The notes under the pieces are model-generated. The model did no database searches and was not told the DNA's origin. It worked only from the letters and a program-made list of their open reading frames with translations. 41,674 nt of DNA, taken from Actinomadura sp. BRA 177. Its GTDB lineage: Bacteria; Actinomycetota; Actinomycetes; Streptosporangiales; Streptosporangiaceae. Position 1 is the stretch's first letter, and the number at the start of each line of letters is the position of its first letter. Position numbers and translations under genes: made by a program. Below, piece after piece: positions 7,826-19,295 of the stretch. The stretch lies in contig NZ_JABXFD010000147.1 in the NCBI RefSeq assembly GCF_013372625.1, forward strand, positions 1 to 41,674, read 5' to 3'.

Positions 7826-9586
7826 ATGAACGACCATCTCCTGGTCGAGGCGCTACGCGAGCGCGATCCCGGCGCCACGGCCGCGGTGTACGACGCCCAT
7901 GCCCACCGGCTGTACGCCTACTGCTGGTTCCGGTTGCGATGCCGTGACACGGCGCAGGTCGCCTTGCGCGACACGTTCATCGTGGCCGAGGCGCACATCG
8001 GCGAGCTCCGAGACCCCGCCCGGTTCAGGCCCTGGCTCTATGCCATCGCCAGGCTGGAATGCGAACGACGCCTGCCGCCTCGGGCCAAGGCACCGGACGT
8101 GCCGGTCGCCAGCCATGACCAGGAGGACGTCGACCAGCGCATCACGGCGTGGCACGCGGTCCTGGCGTTGCGCCCGCTCTCCCGGGAGATCCTTGATCTG
8201 AGGCTCAGGCGCCGGCTGACGGTTCCCGACCTGGCCGCCGTGTTCGGCCTGTCGCTGAGGGACGCCCAAGAGGCGCTGGACGTCGCGCACGGCGAACTGG
8301 AGGCAGCGCTAACGGCGGTGATACTCGCGCAGCAGGGTCCTTATGGCTGCACTCAGCGCGCGACGTTACTGCGAGAACGGCGTGGGGAGCTCGCCCCCGA
8401 CCTGAGCAGGCAGCTGATGGAGCACGCGGAGGCGTGTTCCGTCTGTGGAGCGTTCCGTCCCAGGTCCGTGTCGGCGAAGAAGGTGTACGGGCTCCTGCCG
8501 AATCCACGCCCGGCGGCGGAACTTCGGTTGCGGGTGATGAGCTGTTTCCTGGACCCGGAACTGGTCGGCTACAGGCTCTTCGTGGCCACCAGGGTCACGG
8601 AGTTCAGACCCGATGGCTTCCCCGTCCATGACGCACGGTCGGGACGGCGGGTCCGCCCCGGAGGCGGGAGAACATGGTTCAGCCGCCTCCGCAAGACCCC
8701 TCCAGTAGCGCCTGAGGCCGACGTCCGTGCGCAGGTCGTCCGGGCGGCCATGGTGTTGGCAGTGGTCGCCGTCCTGTCCGGTGGTGGCGTCGCCTCGATG
8801 TACGGGGTCCTCGGCACTGCCCGGAGACCCGCGGGGACGACGGCGGACCCGCATCCGACAGTGATCCCGGGCGTCTCGCAGATGCCGGAGAGCAGACGGC
8901 CGTCCGCGACAGGTCCGGTAGGGCCGGGGACTCTTGACGCCGCTCCTGTGTCGGCAACGTTCCCGCTCGGCGCGCGCGCGTCGTCCGCACCCTCCACCGC
9001 CTTGCCGCCACCGCCTCCCGTCCCGGTCGCAGGGACTGAGCCGACCGTCGGCACAGGTGTCCTCACGGTCTCGCCGCTCTTCCTGGACTTGGCAGGGGGT
9101 TCGGACGCCTCCATTGAAGTACGCGCAGAAGGTGGACCACTGGCCTGGCAAGCAAAGCCTCAGGGGCCGATTCGAATCGAGCCGTCGTCCGGGCATCTCC
9201 AGGCAGGACAGACCATGACCGTGCGCGTCCATGTCTTCCGGCGGCCGGACACGCACGGGGACGGCACCATCACCTTCCAGCCGGGTGTCACCCAGGTGCG
9301 CGTCACTTGGCGGCAAGATGCGCCGCCCGACACGGGGCCCTCACCCACGCCAACGAGTTCAGGACCAGTGAACCCCTCCACGCCACCCAGCACGCAGCGC
9401 CCCGGTAGTCCACAGCCCACACCGCCAGAGACGCAACGGCCGGAGAGCCCTGAACCGACTCCATCCCAACCATCGACTCCTGTGCCGACACCGTCATCCA
9501 GCGGGACCCCAGAGCCGACACCATCTCCGCCAGAACGGTCGTCCGGGGAGACCTCGCCGAAGGTGAGCCCGACGTCCACTGCATGA
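7826..9586 (+). CDS. ECF-type sigma factor fused to a zinc-finger, membrane helix and extracellular BACON-like domain
   Basis: This 586-residue protein joins a regulator and a receptor in one chain. Residues 15-82 resemble sigma region 2 (AVYDAHAHRLYAYCWF, ARFRPWLYAIARLECERRL) and 108-162 region 4 (LRPLSREILDLRLRRRLTVPDLAAVFGLS). Next comes a zinc-binding anti-sigma-like motif, H200-x3-C204-x2-C207, preceded by C175. One membrane helix lies at about 308-328. Outside the membrane follow a beta-rich BACON-like domain (about 411-497, ending SSGHLQAGQTMTVRV) and a Pro/Thr/Ser-rich tail, which may anchor in the wall. ECF groups with fused zinc-finger and membrane domains are known in Actinobacteria. 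A wall-targeted NlpC/P60 enzyme is encoded next. Whether the divergent sigma domains still bind RNA polymerase is uncertain. Confidence 0.82.
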   Translation: MNDHLLVEALRERDPGATAAVYDAHAHRLYAYCWFRLRCRDTAQVALRDTFIVAEAHIGELRDPARFRPWLYAIARLECERRLPPRAKAPDVPVASHDQEDVDQRITAWHAVLALRPLSREILDLRLRRRLTVPDLAAVFGLSLRDAQEALDVAHGELEAALTAVILAQQGPYGCTQRATLLRERRGELAPDLSRQLMEHAEACSVCGAFRPRSVSAKKVYGLLPNPRPAAELRLRVMSCFLDPELVGYRLFVATRVTEFRPDGFPVHDARSGRRVRPGGGRTWFSRLRKTPPVAPEADVRAQVVRAAMVLAVVAVLSGGGVASMYGVLGTARRPAGTTADPHPTVIPGVSQMPESRRPSATGPVGPGTLDAAPVSATFPLGARASSAPSTALPPPPPVPVAGTEPTVGTGVLTVSPLFLDLAGGSDASIEVRAEGGPLAWQAKPQGPIRIEPSSGHLQAGQTMTVRVHVFRRPDTHGDGTITFQPGVTQVRVTWRQDAPPDTGPSPTPTSSGPVNPSTPPSTQRPGSPQPTPPETQRPESPEPTPSQPSTPVPTPSSSGTPEPTPSPPERSSGETSPKVSPTSTA

Positions 9587-9730
9587 CGAGACGTTCACCG
9601 CGTGACGATGAGACTGCCGACAGTTGAACGACGGCAGAGGTGGCGAAAGTACTGGCCATTGCCCGACTCAACTACTCTTCGTAGGTGATCGTTTGCGCTA
9701 AGCAGTACATCCCCGGGGGAGGACGTGCTC

Positions 9731-11008
9731 ATGGCATCTGGCGCAGCAGACACCCGCCGCCGTCGCGCGATACCGTCCCCTGCGCGGAGCACGATGTTGC
9801 GGCTGGTCGCCCTCACCTCCGGCCTTGCGATCGGAATGAGCCTGCTGGTTCCGGCCGCGTCCGCACGTCCCTCCGCTGACCCCGGCCCTAGCGCGCGGGA
9901 CGTCGACCGGAGCGAACGCCAGGTAAGGGAACGGGCGGCAGAGGTCGGCCGGACGAAGGCCAAGCTCGCGCAGGCGGACGGCGAACTCGACAGCCTCGCC
10001 ATCGCCGCGGAGGCCGCCATAGAGCGCTACAACGGCGAACAGGTGAAACTGCAACGCTCGCAGCAGGCGTACAGGGACACCCAAGGCCGTCTTGCAGAGG
10101 CGAACCGACGGATGGAGGAGACGAGGGCCGAACTGGCGTCGTTCGCCGCGCAGGTCTATCGGGTCAACACCGGCTACGACCAGATGTCGTCGGCGCTCGT
10201 GGGCGATGGCGGACCCCAGGGTTTCATGGACCGCGCCGGAATGGTCGAGATGCTCGCCAAACGGCGAACCGCCATGGTCCGTCGGGTCGAGGCGTCCAAG
10301 ACCGTCGCGGACGTGTTCCGCCGTCAGGCGAAGACCACGCTGGACGAACAAGAAGCTGCGACCCGACGTGCCGACGAGGCCAAGCGGGTCGCACAGGAGG
10401 CGGTGGCCAAGCAGCAGGCGTCCGTCCAGCGCATCGAAGCTGAGAAGCGACGCCTGGAGCATCGGCTGGGCACCGCTAAGGCCCACGCTGCACGCGTCAA
10501 GCGCGCGCGGGAGAAGGCTCGCGAGAAGGCTGAGGCACGCAAGGTTGGTTCCGACTTCGCCGGCTCGGCGTCTTCCGTCGCGGGACTGCCCTCGTCCGCC
10601 GCGCGAGAGGCGACTGTGGTTCGGGCGGCGCTCAAATGGCTCGGAACCCCGTACTCATGGGGTGGAGGCAACACGTTCGGCCCCAGCCAGGGGGTCGCCC
10701 AAGGCGCGGGCACCGTCGGCTTCGACTGTTCTGGCCTGGCCATGTACGCGTGGAACAAGGCCGGTGTGCGGCTCGACCACTGGACGGGTACGCAATGGAC
10801 GTCCGGCCCCCACGTCCCCATCAGCGCACTGCGTCCGGGCGATCTCATCTTCTTCGCCACGGACCCGTCCAACCCCGCCACCATCCACCACGTAGGCATC
10901 TACATCGGCGACGGCCGGATGGTGGAGGCTCCCTATACGGGGGCCAGGGTGCGCATATCGAGCATCTACCGGAGTGACCTGATCGGCGCCACCCGTCCCT
11001 CGGGATGA
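9731..11008 (+). CDS. Secreted NlpC/P60 peptidoglycan endopeptidase with coiled-coil (RipA-like)
   Basis: This is a 425-residue secreted cell-wall hydrolase that should cut stem peptides of peptidoglycan. It has an N-terminal signal peptide (Arg-rich start, hydrophobic 23-41, cleavage near ASA-RP). A long charged coiled coil covers about 55-270 and commonly positions or autoinhibits such enzymes. The C-terminal NlpC/P60 domain covers 293-425, with catalytic Cys333 in FDCSGLAMYAW and His387 in IHHVGIYIGDG. The ATG at 9731 is preferred over the GTG at 9725 because GGGGGAGGA ends 7 bases before it. The upstream 144 bp separates it from the sigma-fusion gene; co-regulation is possible but not shown. 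I looked for a ydaO-type riboswitch there and did not find the conserved core. Confidence 0.93.
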   Translation: MASGAADTRRRRAIPSPARSTMLRLVALTSGLAIGMSLLVPAASARPSADPGPSARDVDRSERQVRERAAEVGRTKAKLAQADGELDSLAIAAEAAIERYNGEQVKLQRSQQAYRDTQGRLAEANRRMEETRAELASFAAQVYRVNTGYDQMSSALVGDGGPQGFMDRAGMVEMLAKRRTAMVRRVEASKTVADVFRRQAKTTLDEQEAATRRADEAKRVAQEAVAKQQASVQRIEAEKRRLEHRLGTAKAHAARVKRAREKAREKAEARKVGSDFAGSASSVAGLPSSAAREATVVRAALKWLGTPYSWGGGNTFGPSQGVAQGAGTVGFDCSGLAMYAWNKAGVRLDHWTGTQWTSGPHVPISALRPGDLIFFATDPSNPATIHHVGIYIGDGRMVEAPYTGARVRISSIYRSDLIGATRPSG

Positions 11009-11047
11009 ACCTCCGGAAGGACCGTACGGCCGCATGGACGGCGAGAA

Positions 11048-11077
11048 CCCTTCCGCACGGCGTTCCGTACGGAAGGG
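11048..11077. terminator. Stem-loop between convergent genes
   Basis: CCCTTCCGCACGG and CCGTACGGAAGGG form a 13-bp stem with one mismatch and a 4-nt loop, 40 bp after the NlpC/P60 stop and before the end of the convergent ppa gene. It could terminate transcription from both sides. Confidence 0.6.
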
Positions 11078-11210
11078 CCCATCGCGAGTCGAGTCGTGTC
11101 GCAGGGCGGCGGGGAGCGGATCAGCGCCGTCCGCGACTCCCTACCCCAGCCCGGCCCTGGCCCGGCGTGGCCCCGGCATGGCGCGGCCGGTCGGCAGGAC
11201 CGGACGGCGC

Positions 11211-11702
11211 TCAGTGGCCGCCCTGGTCCGCGGCGCGCTTGCGGGAACGCTCGATCTCCAGTTCGGCTTCGACACGTCCCACCCAGCTGGCGCCCTCCAC
11301 GGACTTGCCGGGCTCCAGGTCCTTGTAGACCTCGAAGAAGTGCTGTATTTCCAGGCGGTCGAACTCGGCGACGTGGTGGATGTCGCGGAGGTGCTCCATC
11401 CGGGGGTCGGTGGCGGGGACGCACAGGACCTTGTCGTCACCACCGGCCTCGTCGGTCATCCGGAACATGCCCACCGCGCGGCAGCGGATCAGGCAGCCGG
11501 GGAAGGTCGGCTCCTGCAGCAGGACGAGTGCGTCCAGCGGGTCGCCGTCCTCCCCTAGGGTGTCCTCGATGAACCCGTAGTCGGCCGGGTACTGCGTCGA
11601 GGTGAACAGCATGCGGTCGAGCCGGATACGCCCGGTCTCGTGGTCCACCTCGTACTTGTTCCGCTGGCCCTTCGGGATCTCAATGGTGACGTCGAAATCC
11701 AA
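11211..11702 (-). CDS. ppa: Inorganic pyrophosphatase
   Basis: This soluble family I pyrophosphatase has 163 residues, the usual actinobacterial size. It hydrolyses pyrophosphate to phosphate and drives biosynthetic reactions forward. The start [20 protein letters not shown], the active-site strand [24 protein letters not shown] (metal-binding Asp residues) and the later [13 protein letters not shown] are diagnostic. GGAGGA lies about 9 bases upstream of the ATG. It diverges from dacB, the same arrangement as Rv3628/Rv3627c in M. tuberculosis. Confidence 0.97.
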   Translation of the reverse strand: MDFDVTIEIPKGQRNKYEVDHETGRIRLDRMLFTSTQYPADYGFIEDTLGEDGDPLDALVLLQEPTFPGCLIRCRAVGMFRMTDEAGGDDKVLCVPATDPRMEHLRDIHHVAEFDRLEIQHFFEVYKDLEPGKSVEGASWVGRVEAELEIERSRKRAADQGGH

Positions 11703-11839
11703 GATGTCCTCCGCTCCCTGCGCGCGCGCAGTGAATAGTCTTCCGGGAGCCCGTGGGTGAGGCCGGCCCCACAGGCGGGTGTTCCCTCGTATAAGGATGT
11801 CGCACGTTGGCGAGTGCTGAGTGGGAGAGGGGCGGTCAC

Positions 11840-13240
11840 GTGCCTGGACGGGGCCGAGCCCTCGTGATCCTGTCGCTGTCCCTCCTTAACGTTTTCACCG
11901 TCACCGCCGGGCTGGCAGTGGCGAAACTCACACCCGACCGGCATCTGTCCCCGCAGCCGCCGAGCGTTGCGGCGCGCGACCTCGTGCGCGTGCCCGCGTC
12001 GTCGGTCGTGCTCCCGGCCGCCGACGCCGGTTCGGGCCGTCCGCCGAATCCGTCCGTCCTGGCTGGACGGCTGTCGGCGCTGGTCGGCGGCCCGAAGGCG
12101 AAGATCAACGCGGTGGTGATCGACGCGGAGACGCGGCGGTCCCTGTACGCGTTGCGGGCTGACCGGCCCGCCACCCCCGCCTCGACGACGAAACTGGCGA
12201 CGTCGGTGGCGGCGCTGGCCTCGGTCGGACCCGCGCACCGGATCACCACCCAGGTCGTGGACGGCGCCGGCGGCGGAATCGTACTGGTCGGAGGCGGGGA
12301 TCCTACCTTGACGGCCTTGCCGCCACGTCCGGCGGCCGGACATCCGCCTTATGCGTCGCTCCTGGATCTGGCCCGTCAGACGGCTGCCGCTCTGAAGGCG
12401 TCTGGTGTGCGCCAGGTGCGAGTGGACTACGACGTGTCCGCATACCAGGGGTCTCGTACGGCCGCCGGGTGGAAACCCAACTATCTACCGGACGGAGAGG
12501 TCGCCCCTGTGACCGCACTGACGGTGGACGAAGGACGGGTCTCGCCGATGGATCCGTCCAAGAAGACCCGGGTTTCCGACCCACCGGCCGCTGCCGCCAA
12601 GCAGTTCGCGCGTTTGCTGTCCAAGGAGGGGATCAAGGCCAAGGCGGGTCGAAGGACGGTGGCGACGAAGGGCGCGACACGGCTCGGTGCCGTCCAGTCA
12701 CCGCCGTTGTCCGCTCTGGTGGAGCATTTGCTGACTGAGAGCGACAACGACGTTGCCGAGGCGGTGGCTCGCCAGGTCGCCATCAAGCAGGGGCGTCCGC
12801 CGACGTTCGCGGGTGCCGCGCAGGCCGTCCGGCAGGTTCTGGCCAGGCTCGGTGTCGCGGAAGGCGTTTCGGTCAACGACGGAAGCGGACTGTCGCCGCG
12901 CAACCGGATCTCGCCGATCGCGTTGGCCCGCATCGTCTCGCTGGCCGCCGGTGAGAAGCACCCGGAATTGCGCGCGGTCATCACCGGACTGCCCGTCGCG
13001 GGGTTCTCGGGGACGCTGAGCCCACCGCGCTACACCGCCGCGTCCAGCCGGGCGGGCGCGGGGATGGTCCGCGCGAAGACCGGCACTCTGGCGGGCGTCA
13101 GCACGCTGGCGGGACTCGCCTATGACGCCGACGGACGGCTGCTCGCGTTCGCGTTCATGGCAGGGGACGGAAAGAGCCCGGTCGATCCGGGCAAACTCGA
13201 CCGGCTCGCGGCGGCCGTGGCCGGCTGCGGCTGTAACTGA
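11840..13240 (+). CDS. dacB: D-alanyl-D-alanine carboxypeptidase/endopeptidase (PBP4 family)
   Basis: This is a class C penicillin-binding protein of the peptidase S13 family. It trims D-Ala or cuts cross-links in peptidoglycan outside the membrane. The GTG at 11840 is favoured by GGGAGAGGGG seven bases upstream; the frame is open to a TTG at 11807. Counting from 11840, a membrane anchor or signal segment covers about 7-30. The active site is complete: S115-x-x-K118 (STTK), S301-D-N303 and K413-T-G415. Length (466 residues) fits the family. It heads the plus-strand housekeeping series dacB, DUF2342, tilS, hpt. Confidence 0.95.
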   Translation: MPGRGRALVILSLSLLNVFTVTAGLAVAKLTPDRHLSPQPPSVAARDLVRVPASSVVLPAADAGSGRPPNPSVLAGRLSALVGGPKAKINAVVIDAETRRSLYALRADRPATPASTTKLATSVAALASVGPAHRITTQVVDGAGGGIVLVGGGDPTLTALPPRPAAGHPPYASLLDLARQTAAALKASGVRQVRVDYDVSAYQGSRTAAGWKPNYLPDGEVAPVTALTVDEGRVSPMDPSKKTRVSDPPAAAAKQFARLLSKEGIKAKAGRRTVATKGATRLGAVQSPPLSALVEHLLTESDNDVAEAVARQVAIKQGRPPTFAGAAQAVRQVLARLGVAEGVSVNDGSGLSPRNRISPIALARIVSLAAGEKHPELRAVITGLPVAGFSGTLSPPRYTAASSRAGAGMVRAKTGTLAGVSTLAGLAYDADGRLLAFAFMAGDGKSPVDPGKLDRLAAAVAGCGCN

Positions 13241-13349
13241 CGCTCGGCGCGTGTGGCCGGGACCGTACGGGAGATAACCAGAACGGTTGTTCGTTGAACG
13301 GCCTAGTAGGGGCGCCTCGGCGCCGTCTCCGAAACGTACGGTGGAGTAC

Positions 13350-14471
13350 ATGAGCGCCTCAATGATCGACTGGAACGTGGCCGTTCAGGCCGGAACCCGG
13401 CTCGTCAGGCCGGGACCGCAGGTCAGCTATGACGAGGCCCGTGAGGTCGTGAAGGAGTTGCGCGAGCTGTCGAAGGTCGCTCACGGGCACGTGCGGGACT
13501 TCACCGGCATGGCGTCCGAGCTCGACCCGGACCCGGCGACCATCGTGGACAGGCCCGGCTGGATCCGTGCGAACGTGGACGGTTTCCGGGTGGTGCTCGA
13601 ACCGCTCATCGAGCAGATGTCCGAGCGGCGGGCTCCGGGCCCTCTCGGTGGTGCGGGGAACGTGGTCGTGCAGGCGGTCGGTTCCCGCGTGACCGGTATG
13701 CAGGTGGGGGCGATTCTGGCGTACATGGCGAGCCGTGTTCTGGGGCAGTACGAGCTGTTCCTGCCGCCGGATCCGACGGGCCGTGCTGCGACAGGACGGT
13801 TGACGCTGGTTGCGCCCAATATCGTCCATGTCGAGCAAGAGCTGGGTGTGCAGTCACGTGACTTCCGCCTTTGGGTGTGCCTCCATGAGGAGACGCACCG
13901 CGCCCAGTTCACCGGCGTCCCCTGGCTGCGGGAGTACGTCCAGGACCAGATGACCAAGTTCTTGCTCGCTTCGGACCTCGACCCAGGCGCGATGCTGGAT
14001 CGCCTCCGGGACGCGGCCGAGGCCGTGGCGGACGCGGTGCGCGGCGGCGACGCCAACCTCATCGACGCGATCCAGAGCCCGGAACAGCGCGAGATCCTGG
14101 ATCGACTGACCGCCGTGATGACCCTGGTGGAAGGGCACGGCGACTACGTGATGGACGCGGTCGGCCCAGAGGTCGTGCCCTCAGTCCAGCAGATCAGGTC
14201 GCGTTTCCAAGGACGGCGTGAGGGCGGCACCAGGCTCGACAAGACGATCCGGCGTCTTCTTGGCATCGACCTGAAGATGAAGCAGTACGCGGAGGGTTCG
14301 CGGTTCGTGCGGCGGGTCGTCGCAGAAGTGGGCATGAGCGGCTTCAACCAGGTCTGGGAGTCGCCGGAAAGCCTTCCCACGCATGACGAGATCAAGGAGC
14401 CGTCGCTGTGGATGGCGCGCGTCGTCGGCCCCAGGGCCATCGACACACCGCCCACGGCCAACGAGGCCTGA
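13350..14471 (+). CDS. DUF2342 zinc-dependent metalloprotease-like protein
   Basis: This 373-residue protein belongs to the actinobacterial family annotated as putative hydrolase or 'coenzyme F420 biosynthesis-associated' (DUF2342). A zincin-type H179-E-E-T-H183 motif sits in WVCLHEETHRAQFTG, and a Glu-rich helix further on (TLVEGHGDYVMD, about 255-270) probably supplies the third zinc ligand. There is no signal peptide, so it is likely cytoplasmic. The start at 13350 is set by GGTGGAG upstream; an upstream in-frame start at 13287 lacks such support. Its place between dacB and tilS matches Rv3626c. The substrate is unknown. Confidence 0.9.
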   Translation: MSASMIDWNVAVQAGTRLVRPGPQVSYDEAREVVKELRELSKVAHGHVRDFTGMASELDPDPATIVDRPGWIRANVDGFRVVLEPLIEQMSERRAPGPLGGAGNVVVQAVGSRVTGMQVGAILAYMASRVLGQYELFLPPDPTGRAATGRLTLVAPNIVHVEQELGVQSRDFRLWVCLHEETHRAQFTGVPWLREYVQDQMTKFLLASDLDPGAMLDRLRDAAEAVADAVRGGDANLIDAIQSPEQREILDRLTAVMTLVEGHGDYVMDAVGPEVVPSVQQIRSRFQGRREGGTRLDKTIRRLLGIDLKMKQYAEGSRFVRRVVAEVGMSGFNQVWESPESLPTHDEIKEPSLWMARVVGPRAIDTPPTANEA

Positions 14472-14516
14472 GCCAGAAAGACCGGCGGGGCCGCACGTGG
14501 TGGTAGACGTTTCACC

Positions 14517-15512
14517 ATGGGGCCTGATCCGGCAGTGGCGGCAGTACGTCTCGCAGTACGGCGGCTGATCGCCGATCTGCCGCGAGGCAAGCTGCTGCTG
14601 GCCGCGTGCAGTGGGGGCGCCGACTCTCTAGCGCTCGCCGGTGCGCTCGCCTTTGAGGCGCCCAGGGCGGGACGCTCTGCAGGCGGCGTCACAATCGACC
14701 ACGGCCTACAGGACGGTTCCGACGAGCGTGCCGACGCCGTAGTGCGAACCATGGCGGACCTTGGGCTCGACCCAGCGGGTTCCATCGCGGTCAACGTCGA
14801 TGGGCCGGGAGGTCCTGAGAACGCCGCTCGCGATGCCCGCTACAGAGCACTCGATGAGGCCGCTCAGCGCCTGGGAGCCGCAACCGTGCTCCTTGGCCAC
14901 ACCCAGGACGACCAAGCCGAGACCGTCCTTCTGGGGCTGGCGCGTGGTTCCGGTGCCCGATCGCTGTCTGGCATGCCCTCCGAGTTCAGGCGGCAGGACG
15001 TCCTCTACCTGAGGCCCCTGCTCGGGCTCGACCGCGCCACCACACGTCGAGCCTGCAAGGCGATGGGTCTGGAACCGTGGGACGACCCTCACAACGTCGA
15101 TCCTGCCTACGCGCGCGTGCGCGTACGGCACCAAGCCCTCCCCGCCCTGGAGAAGGCTCTTGGGCCAGGAGTGGCCGAAGCGTTGGCGCGAACGGCCAGG
15201 ATGCTCCGGGACGACGCAGACGCCTTAGATGCCCTAGCGGCCCGTTCCTACGCCGCCCTAGAGGCCAGCGAGGACGGCTACCGCGTGGCCGTGCGGCTGG
15301 AGGGGCTCGAAGAGTTGCCCAGAGCCGTCCGTACGCGCGTCTTGCGGATGGCCGCGGTGAAGGCCGGCAGCCCACCGGGTACGCTCGCGGCGGTTCACGT
15401 CGATGCGGTGGACCGGCTGGTCACGGCCTGGCACGGCCAGCGGCACGTGGATCTGCCCGGGGGGCTGCGCGCCGACCGGCGGTCCGGGAAGCTGCTGTTC
15501 GGCCCGGCCTGA
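14517..15512 (+). CDS. tilS: tRNA(Ile)-lysidine synthetase
   Basis: This ATP-dependent enzyme modifies the wobble C34 of the CAU-anticodon isoleucine tRNA to lysidine, so that it reads AUA. The PP-loop pyrophosphatase motif S32-GGADS sits in [16 protein letters not shown]. Further family hallmarks are [15 protein letters not shown], the [11 protein letters not shown] motif and [22 protein letters not shown]. It has 331 residues, typical of the short actinobacterial form that lacks the extended C-terminal domain. It lies 45 bp after the DUF2342 gene and 39 bp before hpt, so co-transcription is likely. Confidence 0.95.
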   Translation: MGPDPAVAAVRLAVRRLIADLPRGKLLLAACSGGADSLALAGALAFEAPRAGRSAGGVTIDHGLQDGSDERADAVVRTMADLGLDPAGSIAVNVDGPGGPENAARDARYRALDEAAQRLGAATVLLGHTQDDQAETVLLGLARGSGARSLSGMPSEFRRQDVLYLRPLLGLDRATTRRACKAMGLEPWDDPHNVDPAYARVRVRHQALPALEKALGPGVAEALARTARMLRDDADALDALAARSYAALEASEDGYRVAVRLEGLEELPRAVRTRVLRMAAVKAGSPPGTLAAVHVDAVDRLVTAWHGQRHVDLPGGLRADRRSGKLLFGPA

Positions 15513-15551
15513 CCTCCTGTCGTATGCGAATCGAGCGATGAGGGTGGGTTT

Positions 15552-16115
15552 GTGGACGAGAAGGACCTGGGCACCGACCTGGCGAAAGTACTGATTCCCG
15601 AGAGCGACCTGCAGGCCAAGGTGCGGGAGCTCGCCGGTCAGATCGATGCCGACTACGCGGGCAAGGACCTGCTGCTCGTCGGGGTCCTCAAGGGCGCCGT
15701 CATGGTCATGGCGGATCTGGCGCGGGCGCTGCACACGCCCGCGTCGATGGACTGGATGGCGGTGTCGTCCTACGGCTCGGGCACGAAATCGTCCGGCGTC
15801 GTGCGCATCCTCAAGGACCTCGACACCGACATCCTCGACCGGCACGTCCTGATCGTGGAGGACATCGTCGACTCCGGCCTTACCCTGTCGTGGCTGGTGA
15901 GCAACCTGCGTTCGCGTGGCCCGGCGTCGCTGGAGATCTGCGCGCTGCTGCGCAAGCCCGAGGCGGTCAAGACCGACCTCGACGTGAAGTACATCGGTTT
16001 CGACATCCCTAACGAGTTCGTCATCGGGTACGGGCTCGACTATGCGGAGAAGTACCGGAACCTGCCGTTCGTCGGCACGCTCGCCCCGCACGTCTACGGC
16101 GGCGACGGGTCCTGA
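15552..16115 (+). CDS. hpt: Hypoxanthine phosphoribosyltransferase
   Basis: This purine-salvage enzyme joins hypoxanthine or guanine to PRPP to give IMP or GMP. It has 187 residues. The PRPP-binding motif is [18 protein letters not shown]. The N-terminal loop [18 protein letters not shown], the flexible [11 protein letters not shown] and the C-terminal [20 protein letters not shown] are all as expected for the bacterial family. The GTG start at 15552 has GAGGGTGGG upstream. The tilS-hpt-ftsH order is conserved widely in bacteria. Confidence 0.96.
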   Translation: MDEKDLGTDLAKVLIPESDLQAKVRELAGQIDADYAGKDLLLVGVLKGAVMVMADLARALHTPASMDWMAVSSYGSGTKSSGVVRILKDLDTDILDRHVLIVEDIVDSGLTLSWLVSNLRSRGPASLEICALLRKPEAVKTDLDVKYIGFDIPNEFVIGYGLDYAEKYRNLPFVGTLAPHVYGGDGS

Positions 16116-16494
16116 CCTACCCTGGGCGCTGTCCGGTGGGTCCGGCCGGCCCGTTCGTCCAGGACGGGGCCATGCTGGTCGGAGACTCGCAAGAGGCCAC
16201 AGGGAACAAGTAACCGTGACGAATCGTTGCAAGGATCGTTGACGGGTATATGGAAGGGATGCGGGAGAACGGCGTCGGCTGCGCCTCCTGTTCCTGCGGT
16301 GTACCGTCGGTGTCCCGGACCCTGGGTTCGGGGAGCCATATGAGGGAAGCCGCCAAGGTGGGTCCGAAGCCCCGGGCGACGGGCCTTTCGTTGGACGCAT
16401 TGTTGGTCGCAGTGGCGTTCGTCCCCCCGGGACGGGCGGGGATCGCACACAGACGTTGTCAGGAGGGACGGGCCCCGTAGGGGTAACCGGATAA
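16116..16494 (+). promoter_or_regulatory. Long leader/promoter region of ftsH
   Basis: These 379 bp between hpt and ftsH hold no well-supported gene. A TATATG hexamer lies near 16246, preceded by two direct copies of ATCGTTG (about 16223 and 16235) that could form a -35 region or a regulator site. If transcription starts there, the ftsH leader is over 200 nt. A short frame from 16250 to 16480 contains a CASCSCG cluster but has no ribosome-binding site. Confidence 0.3.
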
Positions 16495-18498
<2,004 letters not shown>

Positions 18499-18503
18499 CC
18501 GTC

Positions 18504-19139
18504 TTGGCGATTCCGTACGACGAGGCGCCGATCGAGAATGACCCGCCGGGCGAGACCCTGCACGGCGGGCATTTCGACCACGCGCGTATCGAGAAGGCCG
18601 TGCGCGAGATCCTGATCGGCATCGGGGAGGACCCCGACCGTGACGGCTTGCGCGACACTCCGGCGAGGGTGGCGCGTGCGTACGCCGAACAGTTCGCGGG
18701 TCTCCGGCAGAAGCCGGAGGACGCGCTCACCACGGTGTTCGACGCCGACCATGAAGAGATGGTCCTGGTGAAGGACATTGAGGTCTACTCGGTCTGCGAG
18801 CACCATCTGGTGCCCTTCCACGGGGTGGCCCACGTGGGGTACACGCCCAACAAGAAGGGCCAGATCACCGGTTTGTCGAAGCTGGCCAGGCTGGTGGACG
18901 TGTACGCGCGCCGGCCGCAGGTGCAGGAGCGGCTGACGAGCCAGGTCGCGGACGCGCTGATGAGCGTGCTGGAGCCGCGCGGGGCGATCGTGGTGATCGA
19001 GGCGGAGCATCTCTGCATGACGATGCGCGGTGTGCGGAAGCCGGGCGCGAAGACGGTGACGTCTGCGGTGCGCGGCGACTTCCGCGATCATGCCGAGACC
19101 CGGTCCGAGGCGATGAGCCTCATCCTGGGCCGCTACTGA
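18504..19139 (+). CDS. folE: GTP cyclohydrolase I
   Basis: This enzyme catalyses the first committed step of folate synthesis, GTP to 7,8-dihydroneopterin triphosphate. It has 211 residues and is a zinc enzyme; the ligands are visible as C98 and H101 in [14 protein letters not shown] and C171 in [10 protein letters not shown]. Further hallmarks are the early [20 protein letters not shown] block and [23 protein letters not shown]. The start is a TTG, 5 bp after the ftsH stop, with the AGGGTGA of the ftsH end as its probable ribosome-binding site; no better start exists in frame. A strong hairpin follows the gene. Confidence 0.96.
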   Translation: MAIPYDEAPIENDPPGETLHGGHFDHARIEKAVREILIGIGEDPDRDGLRDTPARVARAYAEQFAGLRQKPEDALTTVFDADHEEMVLVKDIEVYSVCEHHLVPFHGVAHVGYTPNKKGQITGLSKLARLVDVYARRPQVQERLTSQVADALMSVLEPRGAIVVIEAEHLCMTMRGVRKPGAKTVTSAVRGDFRDHAETRSEAMSLILGRY

Positions 19140-19174
19140 CCGTCTGTCCTTCCCCGGGAGTGCCGGACCGCCTG

Positions 19175-19205
19175 AACGGGCCTCAGCGTCGCGCTGAGGC
19201 CCGTT
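19175..19205 (+). terminator. Strong terminator after folE
   Basis: AACGGGCCTCAGCG and CGCTGAGGCCCGTT form a perfect 14-bp stem with a 3-nt loop, 36 bp after the folE stop. It should separate the ftsH-folE transcript from folP, which then needs its own promoter; TAGGGT at 19282-19287 is a possible -10 just before the folP start. Confidence 0.8.
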
Positions 19206-19295
19206 CTGCTGGTTCGGGAGGGGGTGCGGCGGACGTGTTCGGACGGTCGAGGCACCGCGTCGAGCCCACGCATCCAAGGCATAGGGTTGGGTGAC

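Noticed and set aside
9587..9730. ydaO-type (cyclic di-AMP) riboswitch before the NlpC/P60 gene
   Set aside because: Such riboswitches occur before wall hydrolase genes in actinomycetes, but the conserved core and pairing pattern were not found in this short leader.
16250..16480. Possible Cys-rich leader peptide (CASCSCG) before ftsH
   Set aside because: No ribosome-binding site, the Cys cluster is not next to the stop, and no link between ftsH and cysteine supply is known.
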